A DNA stretch of 64,000 nt from positions 310,001 through 374,000 of the forward strand of contig NZ_JAXHDF010000003.1 in the NCBI RefSeq assembly GCF_037071985.1, in the 5' to 3' direction. Source of the stretch: Pseudogracilibacillus sp037071985 (GTDB lineage: Bacteria > Bacillota > Bacilli > Bacillales > Amphibacillaceae). The position numbers and the translations under genes were made by a program. The notes under the pieces are model-generated. The model saw only the letters and a program-made list of their open reading frames with translations. It was not told where the DNA came from and made no database searches. Shown piece after piece: positions 26,977 to 36,578 of the stretch; within the stretch, counting starts at the first letter, position 1, and every line of letters begins with the position of its first letter.

Positions 26977-27995
26977 TGAAAGTCATGAGATTAAAGGTCA
27001 TGTTAATTGCTGGGGGATTAGGCTTTCTTGCTTTTTTAGGGCTGTTAGCATTTGTAGCCATTTTTATATCTAGTGAAGAACACTCATCAGATAGTGGTGA
27101 TTTCATTAATGATATAGGCAGCATATCGGTAACCGCTGATGTGTTAAAACATCAGCCAATGGTAGAAAAGTATGCACAAGAATACGGAATTAGTAAATAT
27201 GTTTTTACTCTGCTTGCAATTATTCAAGTAGAGAGTGGTGGAAAACTTCCAGATGTGATGCAATCAAGCGAATCCTTGGGTCTTCCACCCAATTCTTTAG
27301 ATACCGAAGCTTCAATTAAACAAGGCACAAAATACTTTGCAGATTTATTACGCTCCGCAGAAAGAAACGGGATTGATATCAATGTAGTCATTCAAGCATA
27401 TAACTATGGCGGTGCATTCATTGATTATGTTGCGAAAAGAGGTTCTCAGTACAACTTTGAACTAGCAGTGAACTTTGCGAGGGAACGTTCAGGTGGCAGC
27501 AAAGTCACTTACTCGAATCCGATAGCTGTAAAGAAAAACGGTGGTTGGCGTTACCGCTATGGCAATATGTTTTATGTCGATTTAGTAAGTCAATATTTTA
27601 TTTCTCCTCAATTCGATGATGAAATGGTTCAGATTGTGATGAATGAAGCATTAAAGTATGAAGGATTTCCCTATGTCTTTGGGGGAGACAATCCGAGTAC
27701 CTCTTTCGATTGTAGTGGACTGACGCAATGGAGTTACCGAAAGGCAGGAATTAACTTGCCCCGAACAGCACAGCAGCAATATGATGCAACCGAGTCGATT
27801 CCTTTATCAGAAGCAAAGCCTGGTGATTTAGTGTTCTTTCATTCGACATATAATGCTGGAACCTATGTAACTCACGTTGGTATCTATGTTGGAAACAACC
27901 AAATGTATAATGCAGGCGATCCGATTGGTTATGCAGATTTAACTACTACCTACTGGCAAAAGCACCTAATTGGAGTTGGACGTATTAAACAATAG
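26976..27995 (+). CDS. Two-domain cell-wall hydrolase, CwlT/Orf14-like
   Basis: Opens the peptidoglycan for the conjugation channel. After one N-terminal membrane anchor (about 8-30) comes a lysozyme-like domain (about 55-200) with LLAIIQVESGGKLPDVMQSSES. An NlpC/P60 endopeptidase domain (about 215-335) follows, with the nucleophile Cys in TSFDCSGLTQWSY and the His in THVGIYVGNN. The 339 residues agree with CwlT of ICEBs1 and Orf14 of Tn916. The ATG overlaps the preceding stop and GGGGGAAA lies upstream. Confidence 0.93.
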   Translation: MKVMRLKVMLIAGGLGFLAFLGLLAFVAIFISSEEHSSDSGDFINDIGSISVTADVLKHQPMVEKYAQEYGISKYVFTLLAIIQVESGGKLPDVMQSSESLGLPPNSLDTEASIKQGTKYFADLLRSAERNGIDINVVIQAYNYGGAFIDYVAKRGSQYNFELAVNFARERSGGSKVTYSNPIAVKKNGGWRYRYGNMFYVDLVSQYFISPQFDDEMVQIVMNEALKYEGFPYVFGGDNPSTSFDCSGLTQWSYRKAGINLPRTAQQQYDATESIPLSEAKPGDLVFFHSTYNAGTYVTHVGIYVGNNQMYNAGDPIGYADLTTTYWQKHLIGVGRIKQ

Positions 27996-28010
27996 AAAGG
28001 TTTGAATCAG

Positions 28011-28922
28011 ATGAGAAGATTTTTTAAAAGAAAAGAAAAACAAACGACGGAAACAAAATCTAGAAAAATGAAAGTACGGGCTGTCGGTACTCGTAAAAAA
28101 ACAATAACTTTTTTATGGATACTACTTATTGGTAGCCTAGCTTTTGGGATCTATAAAAATTTTACAGCAATTGATCAACATACCGTTCATGAAAGAGAAA
28201 TCGTTGAAACCAAGATCATGGATACGAATACGATTGAAAGCTTTACGAAAAACTTTGTGAAAGATTACTATACATGGCAAAACGAAAAAGATTCTATTGA
28301 ACAACGAGCGGAAAAGGTCAGTAGTTATTTGACAGAGGATTTACAAGCTTTAAATACAGATACCATAAGGGATGATATTCCCACTAGTTCCAGCGTGAGT
28401 GGTATTGATATCTGGTCAGTATCACCAGAACATGATAATACCTATTCGGTTGTATATTCGGTAGATCAAAAGATTACAGAAGATAAAAATAGCCAATGGA
28501 TTCGTTCCACCTATCGAATCTTGCTTCATCAAGATAGTATTGGAAACTTAGTAATTACTCAAAACCCTACCTTGTGGAACTTACCGAAAAAATCAGATTA
28601 TGAGCCACAACAACCTGAAAGCAATGGAACAGTTGATTCCGATACGGTGCAAGAAGTAACAGAGTTTTTGGAGACGTTCTTTGCGTTTTATCCGACTGCG
28701 ACAGATAAGGAACTCGCTTATTATGTGAAAAATAGTGCCTTACCGCCAATTGATAAGGACTATCTATTTTTAGAGTTAGTTAATCCTGTATTTCAACAGT
28801 CTGTAAATCAGGTGCATGTTTGGGTATCTGTAAAGTATTTGGATGAGGTGACAAAGACGATGCAGATTTCGCAATATTCGCTTACTTTAGAGAAGGAAAT
28901 GAATTGGATGATTGTGGAGTAA
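28011..28922 (+). CDS. TcpC family conjugal transfer protein (Tn916 Orf13-like)
   Basis: A bitopic protein: basic cytoplasmic start (RRFFKRKEKQ), one span (about 30-48), then two NTF2-like extracellular domains as in TcpC/Orf13. It is thought to recruit or position the hydrolase and channel. The ATG at 28011 follows AGAAAGG; the TTG at 28002 is less likely. It has 303 residues. This is the last conserved transfer gene before the cargo. Confidence 0.88.
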   Translation: MRRFFKRKEKQTTETKSRKMKVRAVGTRKKTITFLWILLIGSLAFGIYKNFTAIDQHTVHEREIVETKIMDTNTIESFTKNFVKDYYTWQNEKDSIEQRAEKVSSYLTEDLQALNTDTIRDDIPTSSSVSGIDIWSVSPEHDNTYSVVYSVDQKITEDKNSQWIRSTYRILLHQDSIGNLVITQNPTLWNLPKKSDYEPQQPESNGTVDSDTVQEVTEFLETFFAFYPTATDKELAYYVKNSALPPIDKDYLFLELVNPVFQQSVNQVHVWVSVKYLDEVTKTMQISQYSLTLEKEMNWMIVE

Positions 28923-29070
28923 TCAATCAATATATTTCGCTAACTTTTTAAAAAGTGAGATTATATACAAGAGAGAAGGTTATTATTGGATTGTACTTCT
29001 TTGGGTTATGGTCTTTATCCTACTTCAGAGTCAATATAATTTTAAGAATACAGAAAATCAATCATTACAC

Positions 29071-29154
29071 TAGCAGCTACTTTAAATAATCCCTGTTCTT
29101 ATTGTTTAAGTCATAAATCGGGGATTAAAAATACTAAAAATAAAGTAGCTGCTA
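29071..29154. repeat. Long inverted repeat between transfer and cargo modules
   Basis: The arms TAGCAGCTACTTTA (29071-29084) and TAAAGTAGCTGCTA (29141-29154) are perfectly complementary over 14 bases. An inner ATCCC/GGGAT pair strengthens the fold. There is no T-run on the plus strand, so it may be a bidirectional stop, an RNA element or a scar of cargo insertion. Confidence 0.6.
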
Positions 29155-29165
29155 CATTAAGCAGC

Positions 29166-29193
29166 TTGACAAATTGTTATGTGGATATATAAT
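29166..29193 (+). promoter_or_regulatory. Consensus promoter of the DUF262 gene
   Basis: TTGACA (29166-29171), a 16-base spacer and TATAAT (29188-29193) make a near-perfect sigma-A promoter, followed by AAAGGAGG and ATG 29218. The gene is thus expressed independently of the transfer operon. Confidence 0.75.
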
Positions 29194-29217
29194 GGTTAAT
29201 AAAGGAGGAAGATTACT

Positions 29218-30393
29218 ATGAGAGTACATTCTAAGGTTGAAGACGCTACTAGTTTTAACCCAACTAAGAAAACACACCAAATGGATATTGCTACAATGTG
29301 TGAAAGAATAAGAGATAATAAAATTACTTTGCCATTATATCAGCGTGATTTAAGTTGGTCACTGTCGAAAGCAGTTGATTTATTTAATTTCCAACTATTT
29401 GGAAAGGCACCTGTATCACCAATTTCAATAAATGAAATTAGTAATGATAGTGACAATATTGTCCCTCAAGTTGCTTTTTTAAATAGACAACTATTTCCAC
29501 TTTCTAATATAAAGGGTGATCATCAGTCTGTAGTGGATGGTCAACAGCGATTAACTACGAATTTTAAAGCTTATATTAATCACGAAACTTTCAGAAATAT
29601 AGTTTTAGATATATCTAGAGGTACTTTTAGAATCGTAGAAGACCATATAAAAAGAGGTCAAATTCCCGTTGGCATTCTTTTTAATGAAGATGAAAATGTA
29701 TTAATAAACTATCTTCAGGAAAAGGGTACTTTCAAAGAGCTATTTGCTATTTTAATACGCGTTCGCACTAAAATAAGGAGTTATAATTATACAATAAACA
29801 TTGCGGAAAATTTAACGGAAGATGAGCAAATAGAGTGGTTTGAAGTTTTAAACAATGCTGGTAGTAGGGTTACAGCGCTACAGATGAGTTTCTCCAAATT
29901 GAAAATACATAACTTAGATATTTATACAGATTACACGGATCCTTTTAAAGAGAAAATCCTTGAATATGGGTTTGAAGAACTATTCACGCCATTTACAACA
30001 AATGTTTCTTATCCGATTGCAGCACTAAATCCTGCATATGAAGTAATTGATAAAAATGGTATTCACAATACAAATTATGCACCAATTCCATCGGATACTA
30101 AAGAAGCAATTCTAACAAGGTTAGACATTAATATATTGAAATCAATTATTGATCTTACCTTAAATTCTTTAGAATTAGCTTTAGAATTTATCAATAATAA
30201 TGAATTACAACAGTATATTTCTAGAATGGATTATATTTTGTATTTAACGGGTTTCTTTGCCTACCAAAAAAATGAAAAATTAGAACAACAAAAAGAAAAG
30301 AAATTAATTGAATGGGTTGAAACAGTTAATTTTACGAATCAATCCAATAGCAGTAGAAGAGAAATTTTCTCGAACCTATTAAGATTATATTAA
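29218..30393 (+). CDS. DUF262 family protein (defence module component)
   Basis: A 391-residue DUF262 protein. The ParB-like fold motifs are seen in ITLPLYQRDLSWSLSKAVDL (about 40-58) and VVDGQQRLTTNFKAY (about 104-118); the DGQQR motif is diagnostic. It lacks the DUF1524 nuclease domain of GmrSD enzymes, so it may act with a partner. It has its own strong promoter and a hairpin after its stop. Its nearness to the methylase-PLD-Z1 operon suggests a shared defence role; this is inferred. Confidence 0.85.
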   Translation: MRVHSKVEDATSFNPTKKTHQMDIATMCERIRDNKITLPLYQRDLSWSLSKAVDLFNFQLFGKAPVSPISINEISNDSDNIVPQVAFLNRQLFPLSNIKGDHQSVVDGQQRLTTNFKAYINHETFRNIVLDISRGTFRIVEDHIKRGQIPVGILFNEDENVLINYLQEKGTFKELFAILIRVRTKIRSYNYTINIAENLTEDEQIEWFEVLNNAGSRVTALQMSFSKLKIHNLDIYTDYTDPFKEKILEYGFEELFTPFTTNVSYPIAALNPAYEVIDKNGIHNTNYAPIPSDTKEAILTRLDINILKSIIDLTLNSLELALEFINNNELQQYISRMDYILYLTGFFAYQKNEKLEQQKEKKLIEWVETVNFTNQSNSSRREIFSNLLRLY

Positions 30394-30432
30394 GAATACA
30401 AGAGATACTTAAATATTCAATTAATAATTATA

Positions 30433-30472
30433 AAAAACCACGTATTTTTTAAGTGAAAATACGTGGTTTAAA
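30433..30472. terminator. Hairpin between the DUF262 gene and the R-M operon
   Basis: Perfect 14-bp arms AAACCACGTATTTT (30435-30448) and AAAATACGTGGTTT (30456-30469). The flanking tracts are AT-rich. It probably terminates the DUF262 transcript. Confidence 0.75.
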
Positions 30473-30637
30473 CTTTCAGTGATAGTAATGACCTCTTTGA
30501 TTTAGGTTGCTTAGATTACAAATTTAGTCAAATTAATAGAGTTATTGTGATCATTGTGAGCAGGAAGTAGTTTACTGTAATTATCATGTGTGGTATCGTT
30601 GTATTATTAGATGATTTTTTGAAGGGGAGGCTTGGAG

Positions 30638-30880
30638 ATGGGAATTAGATGCAACCTGTCAACTTTAATGGGAAGAGAAAGATATCAAATTAAAGATGTA
30701 CATGAAAAAACAGGGTTAGCAAGAAATACAATTTCAAATTTATATAATGACAAAGCTACTCGCATCGACTTCGCAACCATTGATAAAATATGTACTTTAT
30801 TTAATTGTACTATTGATGAATTTCTTATAAGAGAAAGTAAATTTAAAACTAGTGATTTTAATAATAGAAAAGAGGAGTAA
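30638..30880 (+). CDS. XRE-type (YozG-like) HTH controller
   Basis: An 80-residue Cro/CI-type DNA-binding protein. The HTH lies in DVHEKTGLARNTISNLYNDK and is followed by the family end FATIDKICTLFNCTIDEFL. The ATG at 30638 is 7 bases after GAAGGGGAGG. It lies two bases ahead of a C5 methylase gene, the arrangement of a restriction-modification controller protein that delays nuclease expression; that role is inferred from context. Confidence 0.85.
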   Translation: MGIRCNLSTLMGRERYQIKDVHEKTGLARNTISNLYNDKATRIDFATIDKICTLFNCTIDEFLIRESKFKTSDFNNRKEE

Positions 30881-30882
30881 TA

Positions 30883-31995
30883 GTGACTAACAAACCTAAT
30901 AATCAGGTAGTTCGACCCACAATAGTATCCACTTTTTCAGGCTGTGGGGGTCTAGATTTAGGATTTCATGACTGTGGATATGAGACTATATGGGCAAATG
31001 ATTTTAACGAGTGGGCGGTAAAAAGCTTTAAAAGAAATCTTGGAGATTGCATTATACCTGACGATATAACTAAAATTGATCCATATATAGATACTACAAT
31101 TCCTGATGGAGACCTTATACTTGGAGGTTTTCCTTGTCAAGACTTTTCAATAATATGGAAACGACCAGGATTGAATGGGGAACGAGGAGGATTGTATCGA
31201 AACTTTTTAGAGTTTGTTGATGCTAAAAAGCCAGTAGCATTTGTTGCAGAGAATGTTAAAGGTCTTTTAACTGCTAACAAACGTAAAGCAATAGAAACTA
31301 TTATTAATGATTTAGAGAACTTAGAGCCCGGATATATAGTGAAACCTCATTTATATAATTTTGCGGAATATGGAGTGCCTCAATTTAGAGAAAGGGTGCT
31401 GATAGTGGGGATTCGAATTGACACAGGATTCAATTTTGTGCACCCAAAGCCTACTCATGGGCCAAATGGAGAACTACCTTATGTTACCGCTGGTGAGGCA
31501 CTGGATGGGGTAGAGAAAGTGGAATTTAATAATGAGCATAGTAGACAAATGGAAAAAACGAGAAAAATGTTGGAGTTAATACCAGAGGGTGGTAACTTTA
31601 CAGATATACCTAAGGATAGCCCCTATTATGTTAAAGGTATGATAAGTCACGTTTATCGGAGGATTAAACGTGATGAACCAGCTAAAACAATTATAGCAGC
31701 AGGTGGAGGAGGAACATGGGGTTACCACTATCCGGAACCAAGAGCACTTACAAATAGAGAAAGAGCAAGGTTACAGTCCTTTCCCGATGACTTTATTTTT
31801 GAAGGCTCTAATGCAGAGGTAAGAAGACAAATAGGAAATGCAGTTCCACCAAAAGGAGTACATGCCCTAGCAAAGAGACTAAAGCCATTGTTTACAGGAA
31901 ATTATGAAAGAGTAGATTTATTAAAGCAATTTGAGGAATACCAAAAAATGACTGTAGCGGAGAGACTTAAAGCTATAGCACTTGAAATGGAGTGA
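30883..31995 (+). CDS. DNA (cytosine-5-)-methyltransferase
   Basis: A 370-residue C5 methylase with motif I FSGCGGLDLGF, catalytic motif IV GGFPCQDFS, motif VI AFVAENVKGLL, motif VIII QFRERVLIVG and motif X RQIGNAVPP. The target-recognition region between VIII and IX is short. The start is GTG at 30883 behind GAGGAG. It is followed at 9 bases by the PLD nuclease gene, so it is the modification subunit of this operon. The target site is unknown. Confidence 0.95.
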   Translation: MTNKPNNQVVRPTIVSTFSGCGGLDLGFHDCGYETIWANDFNEWAVKSFKRNLGDCIIPDDITKIDPYIDTTIPDGDLILGGFPCQDFSIIWKRPGLNGERGGLYRNFLEFVDAKKPVAFVAENVKGLLTANKRKAIETIINDLENLEPGYIVKPHLYNFAEYGVPQFRERVLIVGIRIDTGFNFVHPKPTHGPNGELPYVTAGEALDGVEKVEFNNEHSRQMEKTRKMLELIPEGGNFTDIPKDSPYYVKGMISHVYRRIKRDEPAKTIIAAGGGGTWGYHYPEPRALTNRERARLQSFPDDFIFEGSNAEVRRQIGNAVPPKGVHALAKRLKPLFTGNYERVDLLKQFEEYQKMTVAERLKAIALEME

Positions 31996-32004
31996 TAGTA
32001 GGGT

Positions 32005-33057
32005 ATGGATTTCTTATATTCGAATTATTCTCCATTAAAAACTGCATATAGATCTTTTAGTGATGAGTTTTATTCATTGTTGTCCGAATCAACTGCATTA
32101 GATATCGCAGTAGGCTATATTACAGCAGACTCTTTAGTTGAGCTTAAAAAGACTGTTGAATTGAATCCGTCATTAGATAGGGTGCGTTTGATTATTGGAA
32201 TGCAATATATTGAGAAATTTACAGAGCTAGAATATAAATCAGCATTAGATTTAAATGAATTTCTTCAAAGTATGAAAAAAGGTGCTGTGAAGTTGGTCAC
32301 ACCGTTTAGATTTCATGGGAAACTTTACTCCTATGAACTAAACGGTTCTCCATTCGCTGGCATTATTGGCTCTAATAATTTAAGTAGTATTGTAGAAAGT
32401 TATAACCGAGTTTATGAGGCATCGGTTCTGTTTAAAAATAAAAGAGATGCCGGGAAATTAAGGGGTTTTATTGATGATTTAGATAGTAATGCTACTGAAT
32501 TTATTGATAGATTGAAGATTCATGATTTCAAGAAGAACAATCCATTATTAGAAAATCATGAGCATGTATATCCAGTCTCTGAATCAGAACTTAACCGTAT
32601 TCAGAACAGGCTTACATCTTATAGTTTTAGAATTCCACTAAAGGATACGCCTAAGAGTAATTTAAACGTTTTTTTCGGCAAGGGAAGAGTATCAAAAAAT
32701 GGATTGATAAAACCTAGACATTGGTATGAAGTAGAGCTCATAGTACCGAAACATATTGCTATACAAGATGGTTACCCAGTAAGCAAAACGGATACTGCTG
32801 AATTTGATGTAATTACTGACGATGGTTGGAAATTTAAGTGTAAGGTTAGTGGCGACTATAATAAAAATTTTAGATCTGCAGCTGATTTAAAAATATTAGG
32901 AAAATGGATTAAAGGACGATTAGAAAATGTAGGAGCTCTGAAGGTTGGTGAATTAGTAACACAGGATGTGTTTCAAAAGTATGGGAGGAGAGACTTTACT
33001 TTAACTAAAACTACTGATTCAAATCTTTGGTATCTAGATTTTGGGGTGGAAAAATGA
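32005..33057 (+). CDS. PLD-type restriction nuclease, NgoFVII-like
   Basis: A 350-residue protein whose N-terminal half resembles the phospholipase-D-fold nucleases of the NgoFVII group. ALDIAVGYITADSLVEL is followed by the single HxK-type active site FHGKLYSYELNG and by GIIGSNNLSSI. The C-terminal half is probably the DNA-recognition part. The stop overlaps the ATG of the Z1 gene (ATGA), so their synthesis is coupled. Family assignment is from motif memory. Confidence 0.78.
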   Translation: MDFLYSNYSPLKTAYRSFSDEFYSLLSESTALDIAVGYITADSLVELKKTVELNPSLDRVRLIIGMQYIEKFTELEYKSALDLNEFLQSMKKGAVKLVTPFRFHGKLYSYELNGSPFAGIIGSNNLSSIVESYNRVYEASVLFKNKRDAGKLRGFIDDLDSNATEFIDRLKIHDFKKNNPLLENHEHVYPVSESELNRIQNRLTSYSFRIPLKDTPKSNLNVFFGKGRVSKNGLIKPRHWYEVELIVPKHIAIQDGYPVSKTDTAEFDVITDDGWKFKCKVSGDYNKNFRSAADLKILGKWIKGRLENVGALKVGELVTQDVFQKYGRRDFTLTKTTDSNLWYLDFGVEK

Positions 33058-34937
33058 GTTACTTAGAAAGATATTTAAATAAAATAATTCTTAAAGGAAA
33101 TAAAAGTCTGTCTGATGCAATAAACAAAACAGCAGGGGATGTTATAGAACATACAATTAGACCTTTTAATTATAGAGAACATGTTGTATGTTTATTAATG
33201 GGTAATGTTCAAAGTGGTAAGACTAGCCATATGTTTGGAGTTATAAACGCAGCTGTAGATGAAGGATTTGGGATATTTCTACTTTTAACGACTGATAATG
33301 TTTTACTCCAGCAACAAACTCTAAAAAGAGTAAAAGAAGACTTTCCTGAATTTTGTGTTTGTGGAGAAGATGATTACATTCAATTCTACAATAATAATTT
33401 GCAGAAGCCCTCATTAGTTGTCTTGAAAAAGAATGGTAGTATATTAAGGAAATGGAAGAATAATTTTGCTTCGACTCATTTTTGTAAGGGTAATCCTTTG
33501 TTCATTATTGATGATGAAGCAGATGCTGCAAGTCTTAATACACTTGTTAATAAATCAAAGCAAAGTACGATTAATAAAAACTTAGATGAAATAAAGAAAA
33601 CTACGTCATGTAGTATTTATATGCAAGTTACGGGAACACCACAATCTCTTTTTTTACAGACTATGATTAGTGGTTGGAAACCACAATATATTTATTATTT
33701 TAAGCCTGGTGATAATTACTTAGGTGGGGATTTTTTCTTTTCCGAAGAAAGCAATAGTCATTTAATATTAACGGACAACGATGAAGTAGATTATTTTACA
33801 TATGATGATGAATATCCTGAAAATGGACTCAAGAGTGCTCTAATCATGCATTTAATTTCATCTGCAAATTTATTTATTACGGGAGAAAGTGTTTGTAACT
33901 TTGTAATTCATCCAAGTATGAAAACCGATTCACATCAAATTTTTGCTGAAAAAGTTGGGGATTACCTCAATGAACTTAACTCAAATATTCATGAGGAAGT
34001 GGCAATAGAATTTTTAAAAGATAATTACAAAAAGTTAAAACAAACAAAAACTGATATCCAGGAATTTCCTGTTATATATAAGTTTATTAAACAAATCTTA
34101 TCAAATGATCAGGTGAATATTTTTATAATCAATTCGAAATCAGCGTATGCAGAAAGTACACAGTATCAGAAGGGGATAAATGTAATAGTGGGTGGAAACA
34201 GCTTAGGAAGGGGTATTACGTTTCCGAAACTACAAACAATCTACTATTGTCGTACAGCAAAAAACCCACAAGCAGATACGATGTGGCAGCATTCTAGAAT
34301 GTTTGGATACGATCGTGACCCTGGGTTAATAAGAGTGTTTATGCCAAAATTAGTCGCTAAATTATTTTCGAATATTAATGATACTAACAACGCAATAATT
34401 GCTCAGATTGAGAAATATCACAATATTGATGATGTGAAGATGTACTATCCAAAAGGATTAAAGCCGACACGATCTAATGTGATATCAAAAGAATCTTTAG
34501 CGTTACTTAGTGGTGGTGTAAATTACTTTCCAATTGCCCCTATAAATAAGTCAATTGAAGAACTGGATTCTATGCTAGAGCCGTTTAACGATAAATATAA
34601 CTCTATCAATTTAAATATGATGATAAAAATAATAGAGGCAATCGCCTCTGAACAAAATGATTGGTCAAGTGAAGAATTTATATCATTCATAATGTCATAT
34701 ATAGCTGATAACCCTTTAGAGCAAGGAATAATAATTGTAAGACGTGAAAGAGATATTGCTAGGGGAACGGGAACATTATTATCGCCAAATGATAGACGTT
34801 TAGGTGCTTCTTTTAAAAATCAAATTGTTTTAACTATGTATAAAGTAACTGGAAAAAAAGGGTGGAATGGAAAGAAATTATGGGTGCCAAATATTAAATT
34901 ACCTGATGGCATGGTTTATTACTCTATAAAGGAATAG
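33054..34937 (+). CDS. Z1 domain ATPase
   Basis: A 627-residue P-loop protein of the Z1 family, a helicase-like group seen with DNA methylases. Walker A is MGNVQSGKTSHMFG (about 47-60), Walker B is FIIDDEADAAS, and a TGTPQSLFLQ segment follows. The diagnostic GGNSLGRGITFPKLQTIYY precedes MWQHSRMFGYDRD, which has the motif-VI arginine. The ATG at 33054 overlaps the previous stop and has GGGGTGG upstream. It probably supplies DNA translocation or remodelling for the PLD nuclease. Confidence 0.88.
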   Translation: MSYLERYLNKIILKGNKSLSDAINKTAGDVIEHTIRPFNYREHVVCLLMGNVQSGKTSHMFGVINAAVDEGFGIFLLLTTDNVLLQQQTLKRVKEDFPEFCVCGEDDYIQFYNNNLQKPSLVVLKKNGSILRKWKNNFASTHFCKGNPLFIIDDEADAASLNTLVNKSKQSTINKNLDEIKKTTSCSIYMQVTGTPQSLFLQTMISGWKPQYIYYFKPGDNYLGGDFFFSEESNSHLILTDNDEVDYFTYDDEYPENGLKSALIMHLISSANLFITGESVCNFVIHPSMKTDSHQIFAEKVGDYLNELNSNIHEEVAIEFLKDNYKKLKQTKTDIQEFPVIYKFIKQILSNDQVNIFIINSKSAYAESTQYQKGINVIVGGNSLGRGITFPKLQTIYYCRTAKNPQADTMWQHSRMFGYDRDPGLIRVFMPKLVAKLFSNINDTNNAIIAQIEKYHNIDDVKMYYPKGLKPTRSNVISKESLALLSGGVNYFPIAPINKSIEELDSMLEPFNDKYNSINLNMMIKIIEAIASEQNDWSSEEFISFIMSYIADNPLEQGIIIVRRERDIARGTGTLLSPNDRRLGASFKNQIVLTMYKVTGKKGWNGKKLWVPNIKLPDGMVYYSIKE

Positions 34938-35559
34938 TAAGGAAGAGCGCAAAGGAAAACTGCAATTATTTGAAGTGATCTATTAGGCAGAACTCAGTGT
35001 TTACTAGTGCATAAGGGATTTCATCTATGTTTTTTATTTTCCATCAAAAGGACTGTTTACTTTTAATCCTTCCTAAAATCCTTCTCAATTATCTTACTAA
35101 TCTAATGTTTCACCCTTTAAGTAGTACAACTTAAAGTGTCATTTGTTCGTGAATAATTCAAGTGATTTTAAATCTATCTATTATAATTATAATAGTACAG
35201 ATCGAGTTTCCATATTTTTATTACTTTTGATATTTCGATTTTTTTATGGTAGGAGACTTTCCAATTGAATTGATTCTTGAGGGAGATAATAAGTATTCGG
35301 AGTGATAACTTTAAACTAGGATTTGCATGGATTCCATTAAAATTTAATAGATTTGCTGTCAAAATCCCCCCGAACGGGAAAGAGGGTTAAGGATTTTGGG
35401 AGTGAAGAGGTATCACTGATAATAGGGTGATATCTCTTTTTATTAAGAAGACATTTATCAAAAATAGATGCATCCATCTTTGATACTGACTGTTGAAAAA
35501 GTCTATTTTCCTGTTTTGACAAAATAACTGAACTAATTTTTAAAAAAGTAAATTTAGTG
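34938..35559. other. Non-coding stretch between defence module and ABC exporter
   Basis: No credible gene in about 620 bases. It holds a perfect-arm terminator at 35407-35436 and, just before it (35366-35400), a CCCGAACGGG dyad. The order of short dyad followed by an (A/G)TATC(A)..TATCTCTTTTT hairpin recalls the ICE left end near 15440-15515, so it may be a relic of another element end. The link is weak. Confidence 0.4.
35407..35443 (+). terminator. Terminator upstream of the ABC exporter operon
   Basis: Arms GAGGTATCAC (35407-35416) and GTGATATCTC (35427-35436), with a single G-T pair, are followed by TTTTTATT. It insulates the exporter from the defence module. Confidence 0.75.
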
Positions 35560-35590
35560 TTGACACTCCTTTAAGAGGATAGTTTATAGT
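35560..35590 (+). promoter_or_regulatory. MerR-type promoter of the ABC exporter genes
   Basis: TTGACA (35560-35565) and TATAGT (35585-35590) are separated by 19 bases, the long spacer typical of promoters twisted by MerR regulators. A similar word (CTCCTTTAAGAGGATA here; CTTACCTTAGAGGATA at 37352) lies in the spacer before the MerR gene. Confidence 0.7.
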
Positions 35591-35621
35591 TCCTTTTATA
35601 AGTAATGAAGGAGGAAACAAT

Positions 35622-36578
35622 ATGTGTGCTCATTATGAAATAACTTTAAATGATGTAAGTAAAACATTCGGCAAAAAAATAGCGTTAGACAAGATGTCTC
35701 TCAAAATAAAAAAAGGCTCCATTTTTGGACTAATTGGTCCAAATGGAGCAGGTAAGTCGACATTAACAAGTTTACTAGCTACTTTGTCCTTACCTGATGG
35801 AGGCACTGTAACGATATCAGATTTAGATGTTATTTCACAAGTGAAACAGGTTAGAAAAAAGATTGGGATAACATTCCAAGGACTTTCGATATTTACAACA
35901 GGAACAGCGTGGGACAATTTATTAATAGCCGGAAAAATGAATGACATGAACACTTCGAAAATAAAGGATAGAGGAGAATACCTGTTAAAAGAGTTTAATT
36001 TGAATCAGGTATCTAATGATTTAGTTGGTACATACTCGGGTGGAATGAAAAGGAAACTCGATATTGCCATAAGTTTACTTCACAAACCGGAAGTTCTTTT
36101 TCTAGATGAACCTACAACTGGATTAGATCCTGAGTCTAGAAATATATTGTGGCAAATCATTTCAAATATCTCTGATAGGGAGGGAACCACAATTTTTGTA
36201 ACGACACATTATCTGGAGGAATTGAACAATGTAGCAACTGATATTGCATTAATTAATAACGGAAAAATACTTGATGTTGGAACACCAAAGGAACTAATTA
36301 ATAAACTTGCAGCTGATCATATTGAAATTCATTTTAGTAATTTAAATTCCTCAATGATTCAAAAACTAGATGAGTACGTTTCAAATCTTGTAGAAGTCGT
36401 CAATTATACAATCAAACCAAGATCATTAATAATGATTGGTAGCAAGGGGCAGCAAATTATATCTAAATTATTGGAGTTTTTAATTCGAAATGAAGTCGAA
36501 ATAGAATTTAGTGAGCTAAAACAGGCTACTTTAAATGATGTTTATTTGGCAAATTTCACAGAGAAAGGGGCTAAATAA
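35622..36578 (+). CDS. ABC exporter ATP-binding protein (DrrA-like)
   Basis: A 318-residue ATPase of the drug and bacteriocin export class. It has Walker A GPNGAGKSTLTSLLA, signature YSGGMKRKLDIAISLLHKP, Walker B VLFLDEPTTGLDPESR and a C-terminal extension after residue 225 as in DrrA. AAGGAGG precedes the ATG. The stop overlaps the permease start. With the TipA-like regulator it forms a drug-inducible efflux cassette; the substrate is unknown. Confidence 0.92.
   Translation: MCAHYEITLNDVSKTFGKKIALDKMSLKIKKGSIFGLIGPNGAGKSTLTSLLATLSLPDGGTVTISDLDVISQVKQVRKKIGITFQGLSIFTTGTAWDNLLIAGKMNDMNTSKIKDRGEYLLKEFNLNQVSNDLVGTYSGGMKRKLDIAISLLHKPEVLFLDEPTTGLDPESRNILWQIISNISDREGTTIFVTTHYLEELNNVATDIALINNGKILDVGTPKELINKLAADHIEIHFSNLNSSMIQKLDEYVSNLVEVVNYTIKPRSLIMIGSKGQQIISKLLEFLIRNEVEIEFSELKQATLNDVYLANFTEKGAK

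Noticed and set aside
35366..35443. Left end of another ICE upstream of the ABC cassette
   Set aside because: Only the general order of a dyad and a terminator is shared with 15440-15515; no guaA-type core or CCGCCA pair is present.
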